Shown here piece by piece: positions 1-7,266 of a stretch of 35,530 nt of DNA; position 1 is the first letter of the stretch; each line of letters starts with the position of its first letter. This DNA is from a virus: IMG/VR virus record IMGVR_UViG_3300010373_000096, positions 1-35,530 of that record; one strand, 5' to 3'. The notes beneath the pieces were generated by a model. That model did not search any database, had not been told where the DNA came from, and worked only from the letters and a program-made list of their open reading frames with translations. The position numbers and the translations under genes were made by a program.

Positions 1-1
1 A

Positions 2-685
2 AAGGACAAGTATGTGGCCCGGATGCGGGCGCACATGGAGGCGGACGAGCTGGTGCAGGGCACGGGCTTCGAGAAGCTGGGCGGAGGGAAAGTAAAGGGT
101 TGTGCCGTAGGGTGCACCCTGGACAACTATTCTCATGTCGGCTATGAAGAGGAATTAGGCATTCCTTTTAGTATCGCGATTTTAGAGGACAGGATCTTCG
201 AGATGCTGCCTTGGGAACAGGCGAAGACGTTTCCGTTAGAGTTTTTAGAGGCGGTGCCTGTGGGCAAGAATCTGGACAATGTGTGGCGGAAGTTTGACAT
301 CTGGATGTTACTGGAGGCGGACATGGAGGTGTTTAAAAGGTTATCCCCGGAGGATAAGCAGCTGAGTGTAGATATTGCACAATTGCTGCAGAAGGGGATA
401 GACGGGAAAGAGGTAGGAGCAGATGAATGGAAGGACCTAGCCTACCGAGCCGACCGAGCCGACCGAGCCTACCTAGCCGACCGAGCCGACCGAGCCTACC
501 TAGCCTACCTAGCCGACCGAGCCTACCTAGCCGACCGAGCCGACCGAGCCTACCGAGCCGACCGAGCCTACCTAGCCTACCTAGCCGACCGAGCCGACCG
601 AGCCTACCTAGCCTACCTAGCCGACCGAGCCTACCTAGCCCCGGCGATGCGTGCCAAGCTTATCCAACTCCTTAAAGAAGCATAA
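2..685 (+). CDS. Phage protein with GCAVGCTL motif and C-terminal [D/Y][R/L]A repeat (5' partial)
   Basis: The reading frame is open to the left edge (codons for KDKY precede the first possible GTG at 14), so the gene probably begins outside the window. The N-terminal half carries a GCAVGCTL motif followed by a block resembling a family of unknown function that I recognise from other phage and metagenome proteins. Residues about 141-209 (counted from the GTG at 14) are 23 triplets of the form D/Y-R/L-A encoded by a 9-bp minisatellite, followed by a short tail rich in Leu and Lys. The repeat would probably form an extended helix or rod with alternating charged (DRA) and hydrophobic (YLA) faces. 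The next gene starts 3 bases after the stop. No function can be assigned. Confidence 0.75.
   Translation, partial: KDKYVARMRAHMEADELVQGTGFEKLGGGKVKGCAVGCTLDNYSHVGYEEELGIPFSIAILEDRIFEMLPWEQAKTFPLEFLEAVPVGKNLDNVWRKFDIWMLLEADMEVFKRLSPEDKQLSVDIAQLLQKGIDGKEVGADEWKDLAYRADRADRAYLADRADRAYLAYLADRAYLADRADRAYRADRAYLAYLADRADRAYLAYLADRAYLAPAMRAKLIQLLKEA
434..640 (+). repeat. Two-letter 9-bp minisatellite, 23 units
   Basis: There are 23 uninterrupted 9-bp units of the form [G/T]ACC[G/T]AGCC. Almost all are GACCGAGCC (Asp-Arg-Ala) or TACCTAGCC (Tyr-Leu-Ala). The two variable positions are strongly linked: only one DLA and two YRA hybrids occur. The array is in frame with the surrounding gene. The complementary strand has GG pairs every 2-3 bases, a pattern compatible with two-tetrad G-quadruplexes. 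There are no spacers, so it is not a CRISPR array. Confidence 0.95.
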
Positions 686-688
686 CAC

Positions 689-1261
689 ATGAGCAAACTA
701 TTTTACTTTGATGTAGAAACTACTGGCACTGACTCTAAGTTGCACGGTATCCATCAGATTGCCGGGTTCATAGAAATCGCGGGAAGCATCGAGGAAAAGT
801 TCAATTTCAACGTGCGGCCCAAAGCTAACGCAGTCATTGAAGAGGAGGCCCTGAAAGTGGCCAATGTTACTAAAGAGCAGATACAGGCCTACTCTCCAAT
901 GAGGGAAGTATATAACAAGCTATTAGTCATCCTTGGCAAGTATGTACAAAAGTTTGACCGGCAAGACAAGTTCTTTCTGGTCGGCTTTAACAATTCTTCT
1001 TTCGATAACGGGATGTTCCGCCAATGGTTCACCGATAACGGCGATAAATATTTTGGAAGCTGGTTCTGGTCGAATTGCGAGGATGCCATGGTTCTGGCCA
1101 CAGGCCCGCTCATGGAACAGCGTCACCTAATGCCGGACTTTAAACTCAAGACTGTTGCTAAATATTTGGGCATTGAAGTGGACGAAACCAAGCTCCATGA
1201 TGCGCTTTATGATATCGAACTCACCAAGGCCATTTACCAACACTGCAAAGCCAAGCGATGA
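689..1261 (+). CDS. DEDDh 3'-5' exonuclease (DnaQ-like)
   Basis: 190 aa. This is a DnaQ/RNase T-type 3'-5' exonuclease acting on DNA or RNA ends. Exo I is FDVETTGTD (Asp8, Glu10), Exo II is NNSSFDNG (Asp106), and Exo III is LHDALYDIEL (His170, Asp175), so the full DEDDh set is present. The family uses two metal ions to release nucleotides one at a time. As a free-standing domain beside the replication initiator it may proofread, process recombination ends or salvage nucleotides. It starts 3 bases after the preceding gene and overlaps the next by 4 bases (ATGA). The enzyme class is secure; its precise role is not. Confidence 0.9.
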   Translation: MSKLFYFDVETTGTDSKLHGIHQIAGFIEIAGSIEEKFNFNVRPKANAVIEEEALKVANVTKEQIQAYSPMREVYNKLLVILGKYVQKFDRQDKFFLVGFNNSSFDNGMFRQWFTDNGDKYFGSWFWSNCEDAMVLATGPLMEQRHLMPDFKLKTVAKYLGIEVDETKLHDALYDIELTKAIYQHCKAKR

Positions 1262-1671
1262 AATACGATATCATTTTAACCAAGGGCGAGGATATTACCG
1301 GCGTTGCGATATTCGAATGCGAACCACAGGAAGTGTCCAGCATGCTGGCCAAGTATTTGTTCAGGCAATATACCTGTGGCTATACTGACGAAGGTGATAA
1401 GCGTGTACTTATTGATATGCGCAACAATTCGGTTGTATGGAAGCCCGGAGATATGTCGGCCACGCTTCCGGAAGGAACATTTACGCTGCGTGAGAATACC
1501 AACCCTGGCGAGGCCCCTTTTGAATCTTGGCAGAGATCACTCCCTTTCGAACGGCGCCGCCTGGTAACCACTGAGCTGGATAAGGCCTACGACAAAGGAA
1601 AAGAAGAGGGCTATGAACTGGGCCTGCAGGAAGGACGCAAACAAGGCTATAACGAAGGAATAATCGCATAG
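1258..1671 (+). CDS. Hypothetical protein with Gly/charged C-terminal tail
   Basis: 137 aa, not recognised. The body (about 1-105) looks like a mixed alpha/beta domain. The last 30 residues are rich in Gly, Glu, Lys and Tyr in a loose 4-residue repeat (KGKEEGYELG, EGRKQGYNEG), a pattern seen in small phage proteins with oligomerising or flexible tails. It overlaps the exonuclease by an ATGA junction, suggesting coupled translation, and is followed 2 bases later by the HNH gene. No signal peptide or membrane segment is visible. Confidence 0.75.
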   Translation: MKYDIILTKGEDITGVAIFECEPQEVSSMLAKYLFRQYTCGYTDEGDKRVLIDMRNNSVVWKPGDMSATLPEGTFTLRENTNPGEAPFESWQRSLPFERRRLVTTELDKAYDKGKEEGYELGLQEGRKQGYNEGIIA

Positions 1672-1673
1672 AT

Positions 1674-2108
1674 ATGCAACATAGGGAATACGAACTACTC
1701 GATTATTATTTCGGCGACTGTGTGAAAACTATTCCGCTGCCGACAAAGTATGTATATACTATCGACAAATTCGGCAACGTTTTTAGGGGGGGGCGCAAGC
1801 TAAAAGGCTATATACATTACTCCAAACCTCCGTACGACAAGCATTACAAACGCTATACATTAACCATGAAGGACGGGTCCGTTAAGAAATTTTACGGGCA
1901 CAGACTCATGGGTTTTGCGTTCCTCGGATTAAAGGAAGGCGACGGTAAAATAGTTTGCCACGATGGGGTCGACGGAACGAACAACTATGTTGAAACCCTG
2001 CGCCTGGGAACAAAGCTCGAGAATCAAACCATCGATCGACTGGAGGCCGGAACCTATTTCAACCGCGGTCCGAGAAAAGAAGTACAAACCGAACAACATC
2101 CTTTTTAA
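1674..2108 (+). CDS. HNH-type endonuclease-like protein
   Basis: 144 aa. The central and C-terminal part fits an HNH_3-type nuclease: a conserved HRLMGFAFLG block (His76), CHDGVDGTNN (His96, Asp97, Asn103/104), then LRLGT..EN (Asn117). This order matches the His-Asn-His/Asn fold of phage-encoded homing or packaging-associated endonucleases. The N-terminal 45 residues (YTIDKFGNVFRGGRKLKG) resemble the NUMOD-like region before such domains. The gene contains a run of eight G at 1786-1793. Its stop overlaps the start of the replication gene by one base. It may be a selfish homing gene or a structure-specific nuclease for the phage; the sequence does not decide. Confidence 0.7.
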   Translation: MQHREYELLDYYFGDCVKTIPLPTKYVYTIDKFGNVFRGGRKLKGYIHYSKPPYDKHYKRYTLTMKDGSVKKFYGHRLMGFAFLGLKEGDGKIVCHDGVDGTNNYVETLRLGTKLENQTIDRLEAGTYFNRGPRKEVQTEQHPF

Positions 2109-2815
2109 TGTACAGATACACAGCGACAGAGAAGTGGGACGATCCTTGGTACCGGAAATTAAAGCCGGCCGAAAAACTCATTTTCGAATACTTACGAGAC
2201 CGGTGCGACAATGCTGGTTTTTACGAAATCGATTATGAAACCATGTCCTATTATACCCTGATTCCTGCCTCTGAAATTGAAGGGGCATGCAAGGGGCTTG
2301 ACAAGGGGCTTCTATGGGGCATGCAAGGGGCTTGGGTGTATTTAGTGAACTTTTTGAAGCACCAAAAAAATACGCCGCTTAACCCGAATAACCCTGCGCA
2401 TAAGCAAATCCTGAATTTATTCGAAGCTAAAAAAAAGTATTTCGACCTTAAAAAAATGCGAGGGGCTTGCGAGGGGCTTGGTAGCCCCTTAGGTATAGTA
2501 CTATCAGATAAAGGTATAGGTATACCAAGTTCTACAGAAGGGGGTACGGGGGAAAAATCGGCGACGTTAACATTCAGCGTCGACCAGCTCGAACAATTTC
2601 TGAACGAAAGTGGCCGGAAGAAAGAAGAAATCTGCATGGCCTTTTCGATCACCCCGCAACAACTCGGAAAGTATCAGCTCGAATTTCTGACCAAGGAACG
2701 CACGAAAGAGACCTGCTGGCACAACCGGAAGGATGCGCTGGGACATTTCATCAACTGGCTTACGAAAGACAAATTAAAAACAACTAAAACACTTACCGAA
2801 CAATGGTTAGCTTAA
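2108..2815 (+). CDS. Replication initiator / replisome organiser (O-like)
   Basis: 235 aa. The N-terminus (about 1-90) has the block PAEKLIFEYLRDRCDNAGFY followed by a predicted winged helix, as in phage replisome organisers (lambda O / DnaD-like N-terminal domains) that recognise origin iterons. A low-complexity linker (about 118-150) joins a C-terminal helical domain (about 155-235) rich in Lys and Trp, the part that in related proteins contacts the helicase loader. The gene itself contains repeated AGGGGCTTG elements, as lambda O contains its origin. The C-terminal gene overlap (2803-2815) with the next gene fits an initiator-loader pair. The function is inferred from layout and fold; confidence in 'replication initiator' is moderate. 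Confidence 0.7.
   Translation: MYRYTATEKWDDPWYRKLKPAEKLIFEYLRDRCDNAGFYEIDYETMSYYTLIPASEIEGACKGLDKGLLWGMQGAWVYLVNFLKHQKNTPLNPNNPAHKQILNLFEAKKKYFDLKKMRGACEGLGSPLGIVLSDKGIGIPSSTEGGTGEKSATLTFSVDQLEQFLNESGRKKEEICMAFSITPQQLGKYQLEFLTKERTKETCWHNRKDALGHFINWLTKDKLKTTKTLTEQWLA
2282..2536 (+). other. Candidate replication origin: iterons plus AT-richer flank
   Basis: Two identical 19-bp direct repeats (GGGGCATGCAAGGGGCTTG) lie at 2282-2300 and 2316-2334, with a further shortened copy at 2303-2312. Two more AGGGGCTTG copies lie at 2461-2469 and 2472-2480, followed by an inverted AGCCCCT at 2483-2489. A segment with three GGTATA motifs and less G+C follows to about 2536. Iterons inside the initiator gene with an adjacent AT-rich segment is the arrangement of the lambda origin. 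Inference from structure only. Confidence 0.5.
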
Positions 2816-3489
2816 TCAAAATCGCCGAGAACTTTAAAGACCGGGTTCTGGCACGATTCAACAAAACAGAACAGGCCATGCTTTCCATGGATGGCAAAAC
2901 GCTGCAGGAATGTACCGACGGCGACCTCAAGAGCATGCTCTCGTATTGCTGCATCATGGTCGGCATACACCGGGTGCCAAGCGACGACGTAAAAATGGTT
3001 ATCGTCGGCTATCTCCGTAAATACCACGGGGGAATGACAAACAAGCAAGTGGCGCAGGCTTTCGAACTGGCTGCCACCGGCATGTATGGCACGGCCTGTC
3101 CCGAGCATTACCAGAACATATCGCCTCAATACATCAGCGAAGTACTTACCTGCTTTACTATGAAAGTAAAAACCGTCGTAGACAAAGCAAAGCGCGCGGA
3201 GTTCCAAATGCAAATCGAACAAGCACCCAAAAGTACTCCGGAACAATATTACGCCGGATTACTCAAGGCTATTGATAAGCATCAGTTCATACCGATGATA
3301 TGGGCCTGGGAGGAGGTATGCGAACATTTGATGGAGATAGCCGACATAAACATCAACTACGAACCGACACCGGACCAGGCAAAAGAACTGGTCATTGCGT
3401 GGTGCCGGAAGAAATACCCGACCCTGCCATTACAGTCCTCCTCTTTCGACTCCAGATTTAAAACAACCCGCAAAACCCAACAAGCATGA
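2803..3489 (+). CDS. Hypothetical protein, possible helicase loader / replication accessory
   Basis: 228 aa, not recognised as a named family. It looks alpha-helical and soluble, with Cys-rich stretches (SYCCIMVG) and no Walker motif, so it is not an ATP-dependent DnaC-type loader. It overlaps the initiator by 13 bases and the next gene by 4. In many phages the gene directly after an O-like initiator encodes a helicase loader (lambda P-like), and that is the basis of the suggestion. Nothing in the residues proves it. Confidence 0.7.
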   Translation: MVSLIKIAENFKDRVLARFNKTEQAMLSMDGKTLQECTDGDLKSMLSYCCIMVGIHRVPSDDVKMVIVGYLRKYHGGMTNKQVAQAFELAATGMYGTACPEHYQNISPQYISEVLTCFTMKVKTVVDKAKRAEFQMQIEQAPKSTPEQYYAGLLKAIDKHQFIPMIWAWEEVCEHLMEIADININYEPTPDQAKELVIAWCRKKYPTLPLQSSSFDSRFKTTRKTQQA

Positions 3490-3824
3490 AATCACTCTTC
3501 GCCCGATTCAAACGCAAGCCGAAATTAAAATCCCTGGGCCCGGATTCCGATATACGTTGCCGGGTATTACTTATCAACGATCCGAACAATGGCTATCTGC
3601 ATCATACACTTGGCATTACCGACAAACGTATGGAAGAGCTGGTCGAGATCCTGAGACGTATTACCGCCATGCATGGTAAAAAGGGACCATCGACTATTAT
3701 CTCCGAGTTCAGCAAGGAAATGAAACACCCCAATGAACTGGCCTACATGTGTTATCACTTCGGCTATTGCAATAACAGTTCGCATGTACCACTAAATTTT
3801 ATCAGTCCAACAAGCAAATTTTAA
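3486..3824 (+). CDS. Hypothetical protein
   Basis: 112 aa. A basic N-terminus (KSLFARFKRKPKLK) is followed by a short alpha/beta body (RCRVLLINDPNNGY, then a helix KRMEELVEILRRI). It resembles no family I can name. It is coupled to the preceding gene by an ATGA overlap and separated from PRTRC-E by 10 A-rich bases that probably serve as its leader. Confidence 0.65.
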   Translation: MKSLFARFKRKPKLKSLGPDSDIRCRVLLINDPNNGYLHHTLGITDKRMEELVEILRRITAMHGKKGPSTIISEFSKEMKHPNELAYMCYHFGYCNNSSHVPLNFISPTSKF

Positions 3825-3834
3825 AACAACAAAT

Positions 3835-4653
3835 ATGAACAAAACATCATTCTTTACAGACTTAAACGAAGTTCTAGACGGGCAGCCAGCTCAGCTCGTC
3901 GTTACTTTCAAAGAAAATGGCCAATGCGTGGCCAGCTTTTTACCTACCCGCTCCGGCAGTGTCGGCGGGAAATTTAAACCCCTGAACCTAAACGGACCAG
4001 TAAAAGATTTCGACGAACAGTTCCTGCAGGAGATCCATTCGGCCGTTGCCATCGTAAAAACGGGAAGCATCGCGCAGAACAAAAACGAATTTGTGGAAGC
4101 CGTTGGCGCAGAAGCACCTGCAGTGAAGAAAACCGACAAGAAACCTACCGAATCGAAAGAGAAAATCCTGGGTAATCTTCCGGAAGGAGTGACACAAGAG
4201 CAGGCCGATAAGGTACATAAGCTCAAGGGCCAAGCCAAAGGCATGAAGTTTATCGCCGAGAAAACGGGCCTTACAGAAGCGCTGATAAACGAAGTACTGG
4301 CATGCAAGGTAAAGGCGAACACCAAGCAATTGGATATCGAAGAGGAAGCAGCCAAGGTACCGGTAAAAGTTTCGCACAAACCCGAGGACTTGGCTAACTT
4401 TAAGAAGATTCTCACCAATCAACTTCACGATGCGGAAGATGTGCTCGTATTAGCGCCCCGTAAACTTGAACGCGAACTACCAGAAGAACAAAAAATTGAA
4501 TTACAAGGCGACATTACCCGAGCCCGCAGTACCGTAGAAAATTGCAAAGATAAACTCAAGCAAATAGAAGCCGGCACGTTTGGTACACGTAAGGAACAAA
4601 CCGAACTGGTCCCTGTAGAAGAATTATTAACCCAATTAAATCCTAAAGCATAA
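3835..4653 (+). CDS. PRTRC system protein E
   Basis: 272 aa. The N-terminal 95 residues (NKTSFFTDLNEVLDG..., then KPLNLNGPVKDFDEQFLQEI) match PRTRC-E, a small protein found in PRTRC gene clusters beside PRTRC-C, -B and ThiF. Residues about 95-165 form a Lys/Glu-rich linker with a helix-turn-helix-like stretch (ADKVHKLKGQAKGMKFIAEKTGL). Residues 180-272 look like a coiled-coil or helical extension, making it longer than the short PRTRC-E proteins I know from plasmids. The biochemical role of E is unknown. The next gene begins inside the stop codon (taATG), so the two are translationally coupled. Confidence 0.75.
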   Translation: MNKTSFFTDLNEVLDGQPAQLVVTFKENGQCVASFLPTRSGSVGGKFKPLNLNGPVKDFDEQFLQEIHSAVAIVKTGSIAQNKNEFVEAVGAEAPAVKKTDKKPTESKEKILGNLPEGVTQEQADKVHKLKGQAKGMKFIAEKTGLTEALINEVLACKVKANTKQLDIEEEAAKVPVKVSHKPEDLANFKKILTNQLHDAEDVLVLAPRKLERELPEEQKIELQGDITRARSTVENCKDKLKQIEAGTFGTRKEQTELVPVEELLTQLNPKA

Positions 4654-4874
4654 TGGCACTTCAAGTAACCGGCATCGAACGTAAATTTTCGATTAAAAAA
4701 GGCAAGAAAGAAGAATTCCTGCCCGATCCTGATCCGACCATGTCACCGTCGGAAGTTATCAAGCATTACATCCCCATCTACCCGGAGCTAACGAATGCCC
4801 ATATCGATGGCCCCGATACAAAAGATGGCAAACTGGTGTACAGTATGAGCACCGAGGTAGGTACCCATGGCTGA
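4653..4874 (+). CDS. PRTRC system protein C (ubiquitin-like, Prok_Ub)
   Basis: 73 aa. The core motif FLPDPDPTMSPSEVIKHY, then IYPELTNAHIDGPD and KDGKLVYSMSTEVGTHG, matches PRTRC-C, assigned in comparative genomics to a prokaryotic ubiquitin-like (beta-grasp) family that accompanies E1-, E2- and JAB-type genes. The protein ends directly at ...VGTHG, with a C-terminal Gly that could be adenylated by the ThiF protein without trimming. Its start overlaps the PRTRC-E stop by one base and its end overlaps the ATG at 4867. Family membership is solid from the motif; actual conjugation is inference. Confidence 0.85.
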   Translation: MALQVTGIERKFSIKKGKKEEFLPDPDPTMSPSEVIKHYIPIYPELTNAHIDGPDTKDGKLVYSMSTEVGTHG

Positions 4875-5082
4875 TAAGAACCGGAAGATAACGATTGAAC
4901 AATACCTGAACCAACATCCGATATGCCCCGCACCGCCAAAGAAAAGAAAAAAACAAGCCGAGGAACGCCTGCAAAGGGACGTATTCATAGCCATGCGCGA
5001 CAACGTGGACAGCCTAACACTGCATCACGCAGCACAGGTAAGGATATCGCCACCCTCAGAAATGGTGGATTTTCTGCCCTGA
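4867..5082 (+). CDS. Small lysine-rich ORF coupled to PRTRC-C, or N-terminus of the following protein
   Basis: 71 aa. It starts inside the last codons of PRTRC-C (8-base overlap), the same coupling seen throughout this operon, and its codon choice resembles the neighbours. The sequence has a helical N-terminus (ITIEQYLNQHPICP), a basic stretch (PPKKRKKQAEERLQRD) and ends MVDFLP. It stops exactly where the neighbouring -1 frame begins to look protein-like (ALSFRPEVKYS). A single -1 shift near 5070-5078 would join the two, so this may be the real N-terminus of the next protein, either through a frameshift or a base error, instead of a separate gene. Confidence 0.5.
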   Translation: MADKNRKITIEQYLNQHPICPAPPKKRKKQAEERLQRDVFIAMRDNVDSLTLHHAAQVRISPPSEMVDFLP

Positions 5083-6179
5083 GCTTTCGACCAGAGGTAA
5101 AGTATAGTGCTCAGGTATTTTCGGCAAATAACGAACATCTGGCACTTAGCCACCCCTTAGAGAAATTAAAGCTCATGCGCCGGATATTAGGTTCTTTTCG
5201 GGATCAGCCAGGATTCGAACCGCCTATGGTAAAGGAGCATGCCTCCATCGATGAAGTATTAAACATGCTCACTAGCTATATACTGGAGTATTGTAAAAAG
5301 GATAAAGTAATCAACGACGTAGAGTTGGTGATGGATAGCAAAGGCAAATATCATTTCCGTCTGGGGTTTGGTTCCCAACATTATGGCCTCGGACACTTGC
5401 CATTGTTTTATCTCCCATGGATCGAGAAGCATCATCCGGCATTGTTCGATGTTTGGATAAAGGGCTTGGGTGTGGTGCGCCGTACCGGTTGTTTGTCGCT
5501 CGATGCGTTCACTAAGGGGCAAATCATGTGGGAACTGGAAGACTATTACTCTCCGGATAACCAGGAAGGCTATAATGAATTTGGTGATGAAAACAGCGAC
5601 TATAAGGAAAAATGGAGGGAGGCAAAAGCATTCTATGGCAAGAAAGGACCTGTCTGCCGGTATGCGGATATGATCAGTAGGGCCACTCCTAAACAATGGA
5701 CCAAAGCGTATAAAGCTTTCCAACCCAAGGCTGGTATTGAAGCTGAATTCATCCCCTTACTAGCACTCATAAACATTATCGCCAAAGCCGATCTTACACT
5801 CGACGACGAATATCTCGACGAGAGCAATGAGGATGCGATGGATATGCTACAGCCTTCCATGCAATGGGCCATGTTATGGTGCGATGATCCGGAAAAGGAC
5901 CTTCTCACCCATATCCTACATCAGGATGTCGACTCCATCCAGCAAGGATTTGGCGTACAGGACTGTATTAAATACAACCACCTTACCCTGGGCTATCGAT
6001 TTACCCGCCCTGAATTTAATCTCGCTTCATTGATGGATGACCTTTTCGACAGAGGGTATAAGCTGGCAACGACGCATTTTATTTATAAAGCTTATGGTAA
6101 AGTAGAACCGAGCCCAAATCTTACCTCTATTCTAACACTTCACAACAACGCTGAACAACACATAGAAATTACGGTATGA
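4923..6179 (+). CDS. Large PRTRC-cluster protein (PRTRC-F position), unknown function
   Basis: The open frame from the ATG at 4923 gives 418 aa. The first ~53 residues look like an out-of-frame translation; convincing sequence begins near 5079 (ALSFRPEVKYS). The body is a soluble alpha/beta protein with motifs FRLGFGSQHYGLGHLPLFYL, VRRTGCLSLDAF and an acidic stretch around LDDEYLDESNED. Its place between PRTRC-C and PRTRC-B is where PRTRC-F sits in known clusters, but I cannot confirm homology by eye. Its stop overlaps the PRTRC-B start by 4 bases. The start is unresolved: ATG 4923, a non-ATG codon near 5079, or a -1 frameshift from the preceding frame. Confidence 0.7.
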   Translation: MPRTAKEKKKTSRGTPAKGRIHSHARQRGQPNTASRSTGKDIATLRNGGFSALSFRPEVKYSAQVFSANNEHLALSHPLEKLKLMRRILGSFRDQPGFEPPMVKEHASIDEVLNMLTSYILEYCKKDKVINDVELVMDSKGKYHFRLGFGSQHYGLGHLPLFYLPWIEKHHPALFDVWIKGLGVVRRTGCLSLDAFTKGQIMWELEDYYSPDNQEGYNEFGDENSDYKEKWREAKAFYGKKGPVCRYADMISRATPKQWTKAYKAFQPKAGIEAEFIPLLALINIIAKADLTLDDEYLDESNEDAMDMLQPSMQWAMLWCDDPEKDLLTHILHQDVDSIQQGFGVQDCIKYNHLTLGYRFTRPEFNLASLMDDLFDRGYKLATTHFIYKAYGKVEPSPNLTSILTLHNNAEQHIEITV

Positions 6180-6922
6180 AAGAAACCAAATTAGATATCC
6201 TCGACACTTTCGGAACTAAATATGTACCTCAGGAAGTATTGGTATTCTATAGTTCCGACGACGGAAGGAACCAAAATTACCTAAGTTCCGAACGGGTATA
6301 CATTGAGCATCATGCTGTACGTAGTGGTAAACTGGAAGCAGGCAAACCCATTACCCGGAAATTTATCCACGATCTAGCATTGCTTTCCCAGGAACAAAAC
6401 AACCTAGCGACCGCAACGATTGAAAACCTGATGCCGGAATGTGTACTGTTTCACGATACGCGCCCGGGCCGAAATGTGGTGGCATGGCACCAAAAGCCCC
6501 AAGTAATAATCTTGAGGCTGCAGGGTAATAAAGCCGACCGAACATATAAGGTCCCTATGCCGGATATGCTCTTCTGCGCGAATGGTCCCTCTCTGCATGT
6601 ATATGCGATGAAAACATTGGGTAAACGACCGACCATAGCGACGCCTCTATTTCGCGCACCGGTATGGAATACTTATGATGAAGGCGGTGTATGCATGGGT
6701 AATGTGGAGCATCCGGAAGAGGTGGAAGACATTCAGGATTTTATCGATGAATATACCCGCGCATTTTGGGCCGGCATATTCACCCATGCATCAGGTAAAC
6801 CCACAAAGACCCCTATACCAAAACTATACCTCAAGCTGAAAGGAAAGAAGAGTTTTCCGTTAACGGAACTCATCCCTAGCAAGCCTGCAGGAACAATTAA
6901 ACATTTACTCACACAATTATGA
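6176..6922 (+). CDS. PRTRC system protein B (E2-like, Prok-E2_D)
   Basis: 248 aa. The motifs KVPMPDMLFCANGPSLHVYA, TPLFRAPVWNTYDEGGVCMG and TRAFWAGIFTHASG are those of PRTRC-B, the Prok-E2 family D protein proposed to act like a ubiquitin-conjugating E2. Cys173 (in GGVCMG) is the best candidate for a thioester-forming residue; Cys134 in MLFCANG is the alternative. ATGA overlaps link it to the genes on both sides. In the predicted pathway it would accept PRTRC-C from the ThiF-like E1 and pass it to a target. Family assignment is confident; chemistry is predicted. Confidence 0.85.
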   Translation: MKETKLDILDTFGTKYVPQEVLVFYSSDDGRNQNYLSSERVYIEHHAVRSGKLEAGKPITRKFIHDLALLSQEQNNLATATIENLMPECVLFHDTRPGRNVVAWHQKPQVIILRLQGNKADRTYKVPMPDMLFCANGPSLHVYAMKTLGKRPTIATPLFRAPVWNTYDEGGVCMGNVEHPEEVEDIQDFIDEYTRAFWAGIFTHASGKPTKTPIPKLYLKLKGKKSFPLTELIPSKPAGTIKHLLTQL

Positions 6923-7266
6923 ACACAAACGAACAAACTCAGTCTGCAGCGCCTAGACCAGCGGGTGTATTAGAAAGATTGCAAATGAAAAACCGCCAAC
7001 GTGCCGAATACCTTGGTAAGATTGAAGATTGGTCGCCTAGTGAATGGGCCACTGCAGTATCCGGTGAAGTCGGAGAGCTATGCAATGAAATTACACATCA
7101 GTTACGTGGTGATACTGTACCGAAAGAAAACTTCGAAAATGAAGCCGCCGACATTGTAATCTATCTTGATTTACTGTGTCAACGAATGGATATAGACCTA
7201 CCCAATGCAATCATAAAAAAGTTTAATAAAACCTCCGACAAAAAAAGCATTGATATAAAACTATGA
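6919..7266 (+). CDS. MazG-type nucleoside triphosphate pyrophosphohydrolase
   Basis: 115 aa. It has the all-alpha NTP-PPase signature: ExxE at GEVGELCNEI (Glu50, Glu53, Glu57) and ExxD at ENEAADIVIYLD (Glu75, Asp78), then DLPNAIIKKFNKTS, typical of the third helix in MazG-like enzymes. The family hydrolyses (d)NTPs or nucleotide alarmones to monophosphate and pyrophosphate using Mg2+. Phage copies are linked to nucleotide-pool control. It is inserted between the E2-like and E1-like genes with 4-base overlaps on both sides, so it is co-translated with the PRTRC proteins; MazG is not a standard PRTRC member. Confidence 0.85.
   Translation: MNTNEQTQSAAPRPAGVLERLQMKNRQRAEYLGKIEDWSPSEWATAVSGEVGELCNEITHQLRGDTVPKENFENEAADIVIYLDLLCQRMDIDLPNAIIKKFNKTSDKKSIDIKL

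Noticed and set aside
434-640. CRISPR array
   Set aside because: Units are 9 bp with no spacers and encode an in-frame protein repeat.
427-675. Alternative forward frame of Pro/Ser/Arg/Leu repeats (LPSRPSRPS)
   Set aside because: It is the same minisatellite read one frame off; the start lies inside the repeat gene and the other frame has a conserved N-terminus.
3891-4428. Minus-strand frames opposite PRTRC-E
   Set aside because: Cys/Phe/Ser-rich shadows of a Lys/Glu-rich gene; PRTRC-E is recognised on the plus strand.
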